Positions 11,649 to 24,300 of a stretch of DNA of 64,000 bases are shown here, in pieces. This stretch comes from Salminus brasiliensis (taxonomy: Eukaryota > Chordata > Actinopteri > Characiformes > Bryconidae). The notes under the pieces were generated by a model that had not been told where the DNA came from, made no database searches, and worked only from the letters and a program-made list of their open reading frames with translations. The position numbers and the translations under genes are program-made. The stretch lies in contig NC_132901.1 in assembly GCF_030463535.1 (NCBI RefSeq), positions 4,658,640-4,722,639 on the forward strand. The letters run 5' to 3'. Each line of letters begins with the position of its first letter. Within the stretch, counting starts at the first letter, position 1.

Positions 11649-12005
11649 CTTTGATCTATAAACAACTCACCAAAGCACTGAAAATACCACACTGATGCTG
11701 GTCTGACTGGGACAATGTGGTTAAGTAATGTTCCCCCATCAAATAGGGAAGTTGTGCTGCTGTCAGAAAAGGAAGTCATTCAGGTCACCTAACCTGTCAT
11801 TCCTGCGATTAAGCTGTGAGTGCAGATCCAAGCCATTGTTCATTTTGGACATCCAAAGTCAAAGTCAACTTTACTGTCACTGCTTCTTACCAAAGAAGAA
11901 GAAGGTCTTTTTTACTAAGGAGGAGATGTCCAGGAACCAGGAGAGATTTTGTCAGGAGCTTTTCAGTTCCTGTGCATAGTTTGCATCTAATTGTGAGAAG
12001 ATCAA

Positions 12006-12038
12006 GGGTTAGGGTTAGGGTTAGGGTTAGGGTTAGGG
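12006..12038 (+). repeat. Short interstitial telomere-type repeat
   Basis: Five perfect GGGTTA units plus a partial one, the vertebrate telomere hexamer. It is followed at once by a common fish repeat. Confidence 0.95.
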
Positions 12039-12039
12039 T

Positions 12040-12210
12040 ACCACACACACTCGCACCCAGGGGCAATTTAGTTTAGCCAGTTTACCTACAATTTGTTTCT
12101 GGGGGGAGGAAACTGGAGTACCCGATTGAAAAACCTGCACAGACATAAGGACAACACACCAAACTCCTCAAAGACTGGAGTGAGAAGCAAACCCTCAATC
12201 CAAGGCCCTT
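12040..12210 (+). repeat. Dispersed fish repeat fragment
   Basis: Contains CACACTCGCACCCAGGGGCA, then GGAGGAAACTGGAGTACCC and ACACCAAACTCC, a string I know as recurrent in many teleost genomes. The class is not certain. Confidence 0.55.
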
Positions 12211-13080
12211 GAGGCTGTCAAAAACACACACTACCAGTGTAGGTTGGTGTCTTTGCACCAGAATCAGGTTGACACACCTCCTACTTGTAGACTATCTCAT
12301 CACAACTGCCATGTCATCAGCAAGCCTGGCGATGTGATTGATGTGATGTTTGGCAAGTGCTCAGTACACATACTTTTAGAGTGACGGAGCAGGGTTTTCT
12401 GTTTTTGGATCCTGACTGAGGTCAGCTGAGATCTCCCAGCATTCAGGACAATCCTAGAAGCTAGTCAACAAATCAGTCAAGGGAATGGAGAGTAATGCAT
12501 TTACTCTGCAACTGGGTTCTAAACTAGGTCTCAGACAGTCAGGATGTCAGTTGATTCTGCACCTAGGAACAATGAGTCAGAGAGAGGGTACAATGGCTAA
12601 GAGATGGGTGCAGAACAACAACCTGTCTCTTGTGGACAAAACTAATGGTTCATATGGTTGTTATTTTCAGGACAAGGTGATTAGTGGATAAGAATGACTT
12701 CTGCTTTTGAGTTTTATTTCCTCATACTGTTTTTTCCTCTGGCTGTTTACTGGTTTCACTGCTCTTGGCTTGCTTCATTGAGATCTGGACCCAGCTTTGG
12801 CTTAAAGAGGGCATTTACCTTATTTCACATTTGAGCCCTTCTTAGTTCTTTTCGGGTACATTTTAGGCCTCTCAGACAGCTTGCATCTCAACTGCTTCAT
12901 CTAACTCGAATAAAACTGCCCCCCAACTCCCATTAAAAACACATTACACACATGGTACACACACATCTGCTAAAATGGACAAAAATGTTTCTCATAATGA
13001 CTTAAAATGACATAATAACTAACAGGAAGTTAAGAGGCCCTGATAGGCCTTTATAGGCCTTGAAATTCTCCACACTGAAT
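12210..13080. other. No gene recognised
   Basis: Only short open frames without recognisable domains. No lectin exon is visible on either strand. Confidence 0.5.
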
Positions 13081-13625
13081 TAATAATCTAAGTGCAGCAC
13101 ATCTGCAGATGATTAGAACATGGTTAGAGAGGATTCTGGAGGAGCCTGACTTATTTAAACCTCAGAGTTTTAGTCTGGTTTGCTCTTGACTGATGCAGTG
13201 AGTGGTTTCATCACCATGAAAGAAGCTTGTGGATGCAGATAAGTCTGGGAAGAGGTTTAAAAAGGTGGATAACATTTAGAAGGACTACCGGAGTGACCAG
13301 GTCAGGACATCCTAGCATGTTAACCCAAAAAGCAGACTGAAAGAGGACACCAAGAAGCAAATTTCCTCCTTGCACACCTCCAAAGAAAAACAAACCTCAG
13401 CAGTCTCTTTCTAATGGTAGATTCAGTCAGGGGTTTACTTACTTTTTCTAGCCTGCACTATGGATGTTTACTCAGTGTGCTGAATTAAAGACAGGAACAG
13501 TACAACTGTCTGTGTTATTAGTTTAGTTAGATTGTGTTTATCTATAATTGTGATTTAGCAAACAATCAGACCACATTTTATTAGTAATCAATCCAGAAGT
13601 CCAGGTTATTACAAAGGTTTCACAC
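13080..13625 (+). mobile_element. Internally deleted Tc1-like element, type shared with 52.9-54.0 kb
   Basis: Its right part (13425-13625: TTTACTTACTTTTTCTAGCC, TGCACTATGGATGT, and TTAGATTGTGTTTATCTATA then ACCACATTTTATTAGT) matches the right end of the copy at 53895-54035. No transposase frame remains. The left limit is approximate. Confidence 0.6.
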
Positions 13626-13810
13626 ACTATTTTTTGCACAAACATGTACAGAAACGACAGTTAACAACCCCACCTCTTCTATCAGTTCACTGGAGCAGTC
13701 AAGCGAATGACAGGGTACTCTTATGTCCTCTAGATAAGACACCAAATATAGAAGCATTCAAGCCTTTACGAATGTCTAAGTAGCAACATAACAAATGCTC
13801 AGAAATGACA

Positions 13811-15635
13811 TTAAATGTTCCAGCTAAAAGGTTTCTCACAGATCCAGATAAAACGATCATTACAGGGAAAATCAGCCCAGCTGTTCACAGGATCAGAGTG
13901 ATAGCCATTCACAGTACAGTCCTCTTCTCCTGCATTGCTGTTGGGTTCCCCACGCCCCCAGAAGCTGAAAGAGAATCAATGTGTTTATCAGAGCAGTGAG
14001 AAGTGAGAGTCAGTAACTGCATCATGATCAGAGTTCAGTTCAGTGCTCTCTTACCTATTGGCCGGCATTGAGCCGTCCACCCATTTCCAGACCCCCTCTG
14101 TGTCTTTATCAGTCAGACCAATCCAAGCATTTGCATGATTGGTCAAACCAGTGACCTGGATCTGTACAGACAGAAATGATGGAACGGTAATTGCAGGTAA
14201 ACTCATGGTGAGCCTTCTGGCTAGTCAGCGGTAGTCAGTAGTCAAAAATAAATATTGGACCAACCTGCTCTTCTCTGCTGTTTAGAATCACCAGGTCTGC
14301 TCCTTTTTCTTGACAGGCTTTCCGTCCTTCACTCCAGGTCATCTTCTCATTAGAGATGAAGTAAAGTCTGGAGTTTGAATACTTCCACCCTTCATCTGTG
14401 TAGAAATTATGTAGAAAACACAGGGGGGGGTTACACTCCATAATGAGGCATAATACTAAGCCTAATCACAGATGTTCTACAGTGTACTGACTGATGCAAT
14501 ATGCATGACATTATTCTGACAAATTATGTCCAGTTAAATGTACATCTCTTTTCCCACACTGGACCACGATTGGCTGCATGGAGTGGTCAATGGCATTTCA
14601 ACAATGTTCTTTATTGTGAAAGGCTCTGTGGTATAAAACCTCTATTATGTTTCATGTAGCATTTCATGTGACCCTGCCTGGTAAAGGACTCAAGCCTTGC
14701 ACTCAGAGCCTTAGTAAATATGTAGACCACATATTTACTAGTGTTTAGATGAGAAGGGCCCAGAACCCGGCCCTTCATTACATCTCCTCTTAGTAGCACA
14801 GATACTTGCTAGCTACCAGAAAATGTATTTTCTAGGCAAACAACACACAGTTCTTGCACCTTTTTTAACAAGGTTTGTCAGACATTCAGTCACTCAGTCA
14901 CTCAGTAAGTGAAATTGCCTCTTCTAGGCAAAAAATCTTCTTAAATCTAGTCTAAAAATCTGATAGTTCTCCTTTTTACATTGTTGAAACATATTACAGG
15001 ATTATTCAACTTATTTCAAACTTAGTTTAAAGTTAGTAGTTTTACGTAATTTTTATCTACTGAAAGGTTCTCATTCCTCTGCAGATAATGGTTCTTGTTT
15101 TAAGCTGTAAGCTTTAAGCTTCTTGGCAAAAGCTGAACTACTGTAAACAGCAGGATGGTTTCAGGCTGTACAGTCCATGTGCCTGCTTACCCAAATAGGA
15201 AAGAGCACGTCTCTGCTCGATTAGCTTGAAACACAGCAGGATGATGACGACCAGCAGGAAAAGACAGAGCAGCCCCAGACGCACAGAACCTGGACAACAT
15301 TAGCAGAGAAAAGGTCAATATAAGGGTTGAGAAACCTTTGGGAAACACTGGTCAACCAGCATGACCAACATCACCAAGCTAGTAGACCAACATGACCAAG
15401 CTAGTCATTGAACAGCATTATCAAGCTGGTCAACGGGCATAGTGTGTAGTTCCACAGTTCTGTTTTGTGTGTACCATGTGTGTGTGAGTGAGCTTTCTTC
15501 ACCTGAACTCTTGGGTTTCTGGGCGGGTGCGGTTCCCTCTGTCTTCTGGACGTCATTTTTCCTGTGAATGTCTTCGGATGAGGATGCAAACCTGTTGTAC
15601 GTAATTCCGGAATTCTCATATATATCGTAAGACAT
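13811..15635 (-). CDS. C-type lectin receptor B, neckless, 207 or 229 aa
   Basis: Minus-strand exons 15503-15635, 15191-15289, 14265-14395 (or -14461), 14055-14161 and 13811-13964 join in frame to a stop at 13811-13813. The tail (residues 1-44) starts [16 protein letters not shown], with three tyrosines. The membrane segment is about 49-65, followed only by [13 protein letters not shown]: there is no coiled-coil neck, unlike A and C-G. The CTLD has [45 protein letters not shown] in place of WND, and [10 protein letters not shown] at the end. The donor of the first lectin exon is CAG|GTTGGT, a weak but legal site. Three in-frame acceptors are possible for that exon (14395, 14455 or so, 14461), and the longer forms add a Cys-containing stretch. 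A receptor sitting close to the membrane. Ligand unknown. Confidence 0.85.
14612..14785 (+). repeat. Dispersed repeat shared with introns of D, E and F
   Basis: CATTTCATGTGACCCTGCCT then GGTAAAGGACTCAAGCCTTG matches 32155-32330, 37205-37375 and 42220-42385. In B it lies antisense to the gene, in D-F sense, so it is a mobile or dispersed sequence and not shared intron ancestry. Confidence 0.75.
15350..15430. repeat. CTGGTCAACCAGCATGACCA-type palindromic repeat
   Basis: Repeated ACCAGCATGACCAA and CCAAGCTAGT motifs in intron 1 of gene B. Related blocks at 22355-22560 and 51545-51720 suggest a MITE-like fish repeat. Confidence 0.6.
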
Positions 15636-15814
15636 TCTCTCTCGCTCGAGTCCACAAGTGAAACTTTGGTGCACCACTGAGGAGGAGCTGAGCAGGAACC
15701 CAAAAGAGGATCTTTGCATCTTAACATCAGATACATTTCAGTCCAAAAGTCAGAGCCCATCCTCCGCTTGTAGTCAAAACACTTAAGTTATTTACACAAG
15801 AGATCAGATACACT

Positions 15815-16240
15815 AAATATCCAAATGTTTTGGACACTTTGACTTACAACTATTGCTGACCGAGCTTGTCTAGTCTCTGAAGAGAAGTATTGGCAACAGA
15901 ATAAGACCCTCTGGAGCAGATATGTCTAATGCCAATATAATGGGTATAAAGCCCCCCAGAACTGAGCTGTGGAACTGTGTTCTCTGGAATGATGGATGGA
16001 TGGAGTTGGGGATGAGGTGTGATGGTGATTTATCCAACATCCTGACCTTACTAACATTCTTGTTATTGAATGCAATCAAATCTTCACAGCAATGCCCCAA
16101 AATTCTAGTGTAGTGGATATCCTTCCCTGGACAGTAGAGACAATCACTTAAATTCTTTCTCAAAGGAGAAGCTTTTTTAATACCCTTGATTTTCAAGAGT
16201 TAATGAGTGGGTGTCCCAATAGGTTTGTCCATGTATGTGC
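15815..16240 (+). mobile_element. Non-autonomous element, copy 1
   Basis: Begins near ATATCCAAATGTTTTGGACA and ends at GTGTCCCAATAGGTTTGTCC. The body has the marker GGGTATAAAGCCCCCCAGAA and GAGCTGTGGAACTG. The same body recurs at 16770-17015, 30240-30655, 57020-57350 and 63215-63725, in both orientations. I recognise it as a common ostariophysan repeat. The superfamily is not assigned. Confidence 0.75.
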
Positions 16241-16769
16241 AGAAGACATATGGGACCTATAACAACCATACAAAACCTGGTAGATCACCAACACTGTCCA
16301 CAGGAGCTGTTGAAGTAGGTTGTCATATATATCTCCGCGGCCAAGATATATATGACAAGACAAATAAGGTAAGTAACCTAACCTAACATCCAATGATCCT
16401 CAAAATAAAGTTCAGAGTTCTCTATGAGAGGCTGATGCTGAAAATGGTTTGTTAAGTGGGAAATAACTGAAGGTTGACATTAACAGTTACGCTGAAAATG
16501 TTATTTGGGAAGGTCAGATAGACAGTTTATGGACAGACAATGTAGAACAAACCTAAACTACACTGATGGAGCAAGTCTGATTAGATACCAGTCTATATTT
16601 ATCCTGGAGGAACAGGCCCCTAGAGCCCTCCAGTGGTCTTCTCACAGTGGAAGCATGGACAGGAACGCCTGTGGGTGTTTTCAGAGCTGAAGCAAGAGTG
16701 GAGCTTGATGCTTCTCTCCTCTCTTTTCAAGATGTTTATCTAATGTGGGCACTGTTGGTGGTCTACCAG

Positions 16770-17015
16770 GATTTCCTGCATGGCTGTTTAGGGATCCCTT
16801 TATATGGAAAAAGGATTGGGACACCAATCTTCTGAGATCAAGGGGGTTTGGAGTAAATGTCTCTACTGTCCAGGGAAAAAGACTTTCTACTAGATTTGGT
16901 TGCATTCACCGACTAGAGTGTTAGTGAGGTCAGGATGTTGGATCATCACCACCCCACCTCACCTCCAACTTCCCACCTACCCAATTTGTCCCAAAGGTAT
17001 TGGATGGAGCACCAT
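16770..17015 (-). mobile_element. Non-autonomous element, copy 2, truncated
   Basis: Reverse orientation of the element at 15815-16240: GTTAGTGAGGTCAGGATGTT then GGATCATCACCACCCCACCT is the reverse of its central part. It stops before the AAAGCCCCCCAG part. Confidence 0.65.
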
Positions 17016-17099
17016 GATTCCAAAGCCAGCTGGGCATATCCGGATCAGTCTGCTAGATTCAAAGATCTTCAACTTACACAATATCAAGATCTTCTGAAG

Positions 17100-18480
17100 G
17101 TCCACTCTTTTACAGAGCTGGAATGATGGAATGATCTCTGTGACACAATGAGACTCATCAAGATGATTCTGTGCTCAAGCATCACCCTCTGCTGGCCAGA
17201 ACCTGCAATATCTATTATGGTTAAGACTGGACACAAACAGCTGGGTGTTTAAAAAAAAGAAATATCCACAATGTGTGGTTTAGTCCCCAGTCCATATGGT
17301 CCTGAAGCTTCAACGTTAGCATTTTTTAGTCTGGTTAAATTTTGAGTAGTTAGTTTTTGCCATTGGTGTGACTCATTTGGGCAGGTGTGAACACTGTAAT
17401 CGCACCTTAATGAGGTTTGTAGTGGAAACACAGCAGGTTTGAGCTAATTGGCTAAACTTCCCAGATAATTAGGCCACTACAGCTATGAACGAATGCCGTC
17501 TCTGCCATCGCTCTATGTTAAACTGCATAGAAATCTGCACTAGTCCAGAACAGAACCTTCTTCCTATACTTACTTTCTTGTTCCTGCCCCAGACAGGTCT
17601 GACCAATAAGTCAAAGAACGTAGTTCTCATGTGCTCTGTTGTGATGCATTTTGATGCACTGTGTGGAAACAAACCAAACCAAGGGTGCAACCTTCCGAGT
17701 TTACAAACTAAATCGGTGTGAAACTGCCCTTACCCATAGCTGATCTGTGAGTTTCTGAGCCCCTATTTACAGATAACTTAATTCCATGATCATAACCCTT
17801 GCATTACAGTGAACATGCACTGCTTGAAATATCTGCAAATTCAACACATACACCACAGGCCACTGCGTACGTTCTCCTGTCTGTATGCACTCACAATCTC
17901 TCCCCCCTTGTTAGTAGTCTCAGCGCTGGTCTAGTGCTACTTCAGTTCACTCCTGTTTTTCCAGGCTCTGTCTGCAGGTTTTTGTTCGTTTTCCCCTTTT
18001 TTTGCTCTCTCATTTATCAAGTTTGTGTTGTGTTCACAGAAAATCAACTTTTTAGGGTCTTCTGGTTCACCTCTCTAGCAATCCTATAAGCAATTCTCTC
18101 TTCTGAGAGTTTCTTTTGGTCTCGTTTCCAACACTTGACCTCTAACCTTCCTGCTTATCACCATCTACTGTAAATCACCAAACTACTGTAAATTACAAAC
18201 CAAGGAAACGAAAAACAACAAAAAAGCTTTTCTATTTTTTACATTCATCTCCTGCTTCGTGGAGATCAGTTATTTTGATGTTTAAAGCACTAGGCAGCTG
18301 CTTACAGGAGCCCACGGCTGCTGATAGCTGGGATGAGGTTTGAGTAGTCTGGCTGAGGTTTGAGTAGTCTTGCTGTTTTTTGTTTTTTTTTTTTAAAAAG
18401 AGATTTCCCTCCCTCCAAGATGAAAACGCTTGCATGAGAATGCTAGGCCTGTATGGGGCAACAATACAATGAAGAAGGAA
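17100..18480. other. No gene recognised
   Basis: No exon of the lectin family and no named transposon seen. Open frames are short and lack start context or domains. A poly-T/A run and a TTTGAGTAGTCTGGCTGAGG duplication (18337-18372) are the only local structures. One degenerate CTCF-like string (CCAGCAGAGGGTGAT, minus strand, 17181-17195) has a mismatch at a core position. Confidence 0.5.
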
Positions 18481-18564
18481 GAAGAAGACACAGGTTTAAT
18501 CCCAAGTTACACACTCCTCCCAGTGTAGTGTACAATGTATAATTCTGGTCCCTGAATGGCAGCT

Positions 18565-19005
18565 CTACAGCCAAGAAAGCCCATCAGCGTCTCTACTTCC
18601 TCCGGAAGCTGAGAAAGGCCCGTCTCCCTACACCCATCCTCACCCTCTTCTATAGAGGGACCATAGAGAGCATCCTGAGCAGCTACATCACTGCCTGGTT
18701 TGGGACCTGCACAGCCTCTGACCGCAAGACCCTCCAACGTATTGTGAGGACAGGGTTGTTGAGGATCTCAGCTGTCTCTCTCCCCTCCGCCATGGACATT
18801 TACACCACCCGCTGCATCCGCAAAGCAACCAGCATTGTGGATGACTCCACCCACCCATCACACAGACTGTTCTCCCTCCTGCCATCAGGAAGAAGGTACC
18901 GCAGCATCCAGTCCAACACGACCAGACTCTGCAATAGCTTCTTCCCCCAAGCCATCAGACTTCTCAACTCCAGAGACTGAACTGATGTTTTTTTTCTGTT
19001 CCATG

Positions 19006-19044
<39 letters not shown>

Positions 19045-19200
19045 GTTTTGTGTTGTCTGTCTGCACTTGTACTGTGTTGCACTTGTGTTCTGTATGCACT
19101 GTGTCTATGTTGCACAATGGTCCTGGAGGAACGTTGTTTCGCTCCACTGTGTACTCTGTATGTAGTTGAAATGACAATAAAAACCCACTTAACTTGACTT
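18565..19200 (+). mobile_element. 3' end of a jockey/L2-like LINE
   Basis: The plus strand reads, with one frame break near 18740, QRLYFLRKLRKARLPTPI, FYRGTIESILSSYITAWFGT, IYTTRCIRKATSIVDD and LCNSFFPQAIRLLNS then stop at 18980. This is the C-terminal end of reverse transcriptase polyproteins of CR1/L2-like fish LINEs. The 3' UTR has a CT microsatellite, an AATAAAA signal and ends in ACTTAACTTGACTTA. The 5' part of the element is missing (usual 5' truncation). Confidence 0.85.
19005..19041 (+). repeat. CT microsatellite in the LINE 3' UTR
   Basis: About 17 uninterrupted CT units after the LINE stop codon. Confidence 0.95.
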
Positions 19201-19204
19201 AAAT

Positions 19205-20130
19205 CTGAACAGAGGGCCATGTATATTTGTAATGGAACAGTTTTAACGTGCTATCTGCATATAAAGCTGTAGTTTTATGACTTGCATATAAAGTGTAGTT
19301 CACTATATAGGGACTAAAGAGCTATTTGAGATTTCTGTCCAAACAACAGAAACAGAGATCTCCATCTTGGAGAGGCCAAAACGTAGAAAAAAACCTCAGG
19401 GGCTTTTTTTTGCATCACCTGATCTTTTGAACAATCTATAGCCCTAACAAGCTAATTAAGGTCTGATAACTCTTTTTGCTTTAAAACCTGATGATATGCA
19501 GTCATTGTTTCTGATGTCTATGCTTCTGTACTCTGAGTACTGTGGCATGTTGTTTTTACAGATTCTGAATTCAGCCCTTTAAGTTTAGTATAAGTAGCCC
19601 TTTCCACAGTAGTTTCCACCTGCGTGCACAGCTCAACCACAGACCCAGCTATCAGCAGATAAATCAACACATGTTGAGACAAAGCTACTGTGGCTTTGTC
19701 ACATCCTTACACAACAGCAGCACAACCGCGGAAATGGCACGTCATCTCACCTCTTGCAATGTCAACTAGCAGTGCACACTTACGGGCAGTCAGCACAGTT
19801 CTGAACTACATAATAATCTGCACTATTACATGTACTGTAATCTGCTGGGCTTTGATTCCTGTACAGACTTTTACAAGACATATCTGTGCATATCTGTGGG
19901 ACTAGTTTTTTTTTTTTTATTTAATTATTCTGCAGTGACTTTTCTTTGCTCCTTCGTCAGATCACTTAACCCTCTGGCCTGTTGATGCAGCCTGACAGTA
20001 CACACTGTTTTAATTAAAGTAAACTAAGAATGGTATGGTATCCCAGAATGCTATGGATCCTCACATGTTGTTATTAGTGTATTTGTGTCACTGTGACTGG
20101 TACACAGGAAGGGTTTAACTCCATTCATTA
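19205..20130. other. No gene recognised
   Basis: AT-rich sequence with short frames only. Nothing identifiable on either strand. Confidence 0.5.
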
Positions 20131-20445
20131 ACGATAGATGAGTGCTGTAGTGTTGCTAGGTGGTTGCTATGGTATCTAAGGTGGATGCTATGGTCTCTGA
20201 GATGGTTGCTCTGGTACCCCATGGGGTTGGTTGGGAATGACTAGTGTATTTGTGTCACTGTGACATAGAAGGGTACACAAGAAGGGTTTCACTCCATTCA
20301 TTAACGATAGATGAGTGCTGTAGTGTTGCTAGGTGGTTGCTATGGTGTTGTTTAGTAGTTATGGTATGTTGTATGGTATTCCAAGTAACTGCTGTGGTGT
20401 TGCTAAGTGATTGCTATGGTATCTAAGGTGGATGCTATGGTTTGT
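20085..20445 (+). repeat. Duplicated block with GGTTGCTATGGT units
   Basis: A segment TTTGTGTCACTGTGAC ... AACGATAGATGAGTGCTGTA GTGTTGCTAGGTGGTTGCTA at 20090-20170 recurs at 20240-20345, and both run into irregular GTTGCTATGG/GGTGGATGCTATGG units. It is a minisatellite-like fish repeat. Confidence 0.75.
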
Positions 20446-20449
20446 GGGC

Positions 20450-20880
20450 AACGTTGCCTATGCTTTGGGTCATTGTCCTGACAAAAGACCCATGAAAATT
20501 CTTTCTCAGTTCTTTAGATTTCATAATGCCATCCACACAGTCAATCATCCAGTGCCATAAGCAGCAAATGGGACCTCTTTTCATTTGCTGTAAATGCTAC
20601 AACGATGCACCAAGATTCACCAAGAAGCTCTGTTCGGGTCTCATCTGTCCATAGAACATTCTACCAGGTGGATTGTGGCTTTCCAGGTCAGTTCTGGCAA
20701 ACTCCAGTCTGGCTATTTTGTGTAACAGTGGCATCGGCAACACAACAGTGCAGCTTGAATTTGTTTGAAAGTGGTTTGAGTTTTTTAGCCACCATTCCAA
20801 CAATCCTTCATTAGTCTTTAATTCGTTTTTCTCCTCCGTCCACATGCAGGGAGGTTAGCCACAGTGCCATGGGGTTCTTG
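20450..20880 (-). mobile_element. Tc1-like transposase fragment
   Basis: The minus strand at 20845-20597 reads LHKIARLEFARTDLESHNPP then GRMFYGQMRPEQSF, the region around the first catalytic acidic residue in Tc1 transposases. The TTTGGGTCATTGTCCTGACA string at 20465 is the antisense of the usual downstream part. Both inverted ends are gone. Confidence 0.7.
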
Positions 20881-21307
20881 ATTCCATTGCCGCCACCTGT
20901 TACTCGTTCCAAACAAAATAAATATTACCATGTGACAACAAAGCATTTGTACCTGCGGCAATGTTCTGGGAGAAGTGGAGCACTTTCTGAAAGGAGTGCA
21001 GGGGTGCGAGTATTTTTTTTGTCATAATTAAAAAAAAATATGAAAAAAAACATTTGTCAAAGTGACATACATCAAAAATGAAGAGACAAGTTTTTTGCAT
21101 GACGACCAGGTTTACAACAACTTCCTCATACTGCAGAATACATTGCAGCATTACCACACACTCCCACACACATGCTAACCTACATATGCAGAGTGAAACT
21201 GAGCTGGAGGGTGTCGTACCAATGGTAGTTTTAAGGCAAATTGAAAACCGCCACTCAGTGCTGAAGTAAGCTTCATTCAGAAGATCAGGATTACTGGAGA
21301 GAGCAAG

Positions 21308-24300
21308 ATGGAGATGAGCGAGAACATCTACGCAAATTCTGAAATTCCTACCGATCACAGGTCAAGCTCCGACAGCATGGACGGTTCATTTGACGCTAAT
21401 TATATGAATGTGGAGAACCTCAGGAATGATCAGACCAGAAGCCACCAGGAACCTGGAAACTCAGGTACAGTACACAGTGCAGTGACACTTGTTAATTCAA
21501 AGAGGCCATAGAATTGATGTAATAATAATAAGCATTGGTTGGATTTACAACACTGTTATTGTGCCTCATTTTCAACATTTTCCAGAGATCTTGTGGGAAA
21601 AAATGATGAGCTCTGCTAAGCACAGGAGCTACTTAGCATAGCTTTGTTGGCTGGGTTAGGCTTTAGGCTAGCACTTGCCTAGCATCCCTCAAGTCCCCAG
21701 GTTTGTTTTCCTTGTCAGGGATGTAGAGCTTGAAGGCAGAGTCAGGCATGAAAACAGGAGGCTAAAGAAACAAGAAGGAGATACAAAAGGAGAATTAATA
21801 ATAATAATAATAATACAAATAATGATCATAAATAATTGGCTCTAGTTTTTTTTTAATATCTATTATTTTGATGAAGATACATAATGGTGGACACCACACA
21901 ATGGTGGATGATGGACACTACACATTCTACTGGTCAAACAGCTAAACCATAATGCTCAAATGAATTGATATGCGGTGCTGGTCAAAGACTAAGCTGCTAA
22001 GCAGCACAGAACAGGTTTTCTCCTGGATGAGCAGTTTTTCAATTCAAAGTTTTTCAGTTTTGGGCCCAGTGTAATATCTTTTCACAGGGCCCAGAATCCC
22101 TGGAAGCACCATCTGATGACCACTATAGCCCACCTTACTTTGGTGTAGCTTTCTGACGGCTAACTGATGCACAGCAGCTTTAGCTTGCATGTATCAATAT
22201 CCCTTGCTGAAAAATCCAACTTGATGGTCAAGATAGTTAAAAAACTGGTCGCCCACGTAAAAAAAGACTATACTGGTAAGCAAGCTGGTAAAGCAACTCC
22301 TGACCAGCACAGTGATTGGATTGTTGCATTGGATTTGATTTTGGTGATGCTCAGTAAAGCTGTTTGGCCAGCTTGGTCTTGCTGGTCCAGCATGGTCAAG
22401 CTTTGTCATGCTGGTTGTCCACTTTGGTCAGGCTGATCATGCTTCTAGAGCAGCTGAACCATCAAACTCAAATACAACATACCATATATAGGTCAGGAGG
22501 TAAGCTGGTATACCAGCTTGACCAGTTTGACCAGCATAAGCTGGCCAGGTGTTTTGTCTTCAGCAGGGTAGCATTGTGACCTCCTAAATGACCTCGTAAT
22601 TCAGAGGATCCAGTGATGTACAGGAGAAAAATCCACATGGCTAGCAGTGCTTTCGCTAGTGGCCTGGGTTTATGTAAATTCTGGGGCTGTAAATATAACG
22701 ACTAAAGACTTGAGGGTTCTGGATTCGGACCACTTCACAGCTCTGTTTTGGTTCTGACGGATTTTCTTTTCAGTCAAGAGACAGCAGTGTTTGAGGTTTA
22801 CGGTTTGTCACTTCCATGTACTGAGGTCTCCATTCTAGGATTAGCTCCTCATCATGGCGAATTTGAACGAAGTGACCCTTGTTTGGGTGTCTTCAGGACA
22901 AGAGGAAATGTAGTTACACTGAATTCTACATATAAATCAATGACTGTGTAACGTTTTAGCTCCTAGAACCAGTCCTGCAAAGAACAGATGCTACAGACTG
23001 GCTGCAGTGTGTCTGCTGCTGCTGTGTGTTCTCCTGCTGGCCGTCATTACACTGCTGTGGATCAAGTTCACTGCTGAGAGAGACCAGCTACACACCCGTT
23101 ACACCAACCTGACTATAGAGCGAGACCAGTTACACACCAGTAACACCAACCTGACTGTGGAGAAGGACCACGTACAAAGCAGTTATGACAGAGTGAACAA
23201 CCAGATGAACCACTTGATGAAAGAAAATTCTGAGCTTCGGAGGTTGTTGGCTGGTATCGGTGAGTAAACTGAGCTCAGGTCAATGATGAAAAGCAAGAAG
23301 GCTTGTAAACGTCCTCCTAAAAATTCTGCATAGCCACTTTGGCCTGCTGTTATATCTACTGTATATATCTTTAGATATCTATATATTTCACAGCGCTGTT
23401 GTTCAAAATCTATTATCAACTACTAGCCCCACCAATGCTAACCTGGGACAGTGCTAACCTAGAGCATAAAAAGTGGGACATATTTTTGTTAAATATACCA
23501 TTTACCAAGTCTTTAGTCAAACAGGTTTGCTTCTATGACAGGATAATGATTCTAAGCACATCTCAAAATCCACAATGGACCACCTCAAGAGAGGCATGCC
23601 GAAGGTTCTGCCGTGGCCCTCATAGTTCCCAAACCTAAACATCATTAGAAATGTGCCAAAGACAAACGATCAAATGTGCAAGCAGAGTTTAGAGTGGCGT
23701 GTATTTGCATCCAGGGCAAACATCCTGTTGGCCTTCGACCAGTCATGAGTTCTTCAACCTGAACTGCGATTCTGAGATGTCCGGTAATCCGCCAGCATTG
23801 ATTGGGGCAAAAAGATAAGAATAAAGATGAGCAACTAGTGAAGGTTCAGGTCAGTTGGCCTGAAGCCAAACATGCAATACATAGTTCATTTTTGGTAGAC
23901 GCTCCTAGCTTGTTGTTTGAAGCGTCCCAACTGACAACACAGCTTATATTAGCCTTAAAGCTGTATAGAAGCATTCAGCTGATGAAGACTTCATACCTAC
24001 AGACTAGCTACATTAGCTAGTGTCATGGTTGTGCTATATGTGCTATAGTCTGTATGCTGTTTAGGTTGTTATGTTGTATTGTAAAGCTGCCAATTGAACA
24101 TTACTGTTCCTACCAGACTCCTAACAAACTCTGGAAATCCCTATGGGAAGTTAGCTGGCTAACTGGCTAATGAGACATTGAAGCCAATACATGTTACCTG
24201 TTCTTTACTTCCCTGTCTTAATAAGATCGCATAATCACAAAACAAATCACCCGTTTAAACATGGAAACCTGTTCAGATGGTGCCATTTATATTCTATGAA

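Noticed and set aside
12006-12038. Chromosome end at 12 kb
   Set aside because: Only five hexamers and lectin genes continue on both sides; it is an interstitial run.
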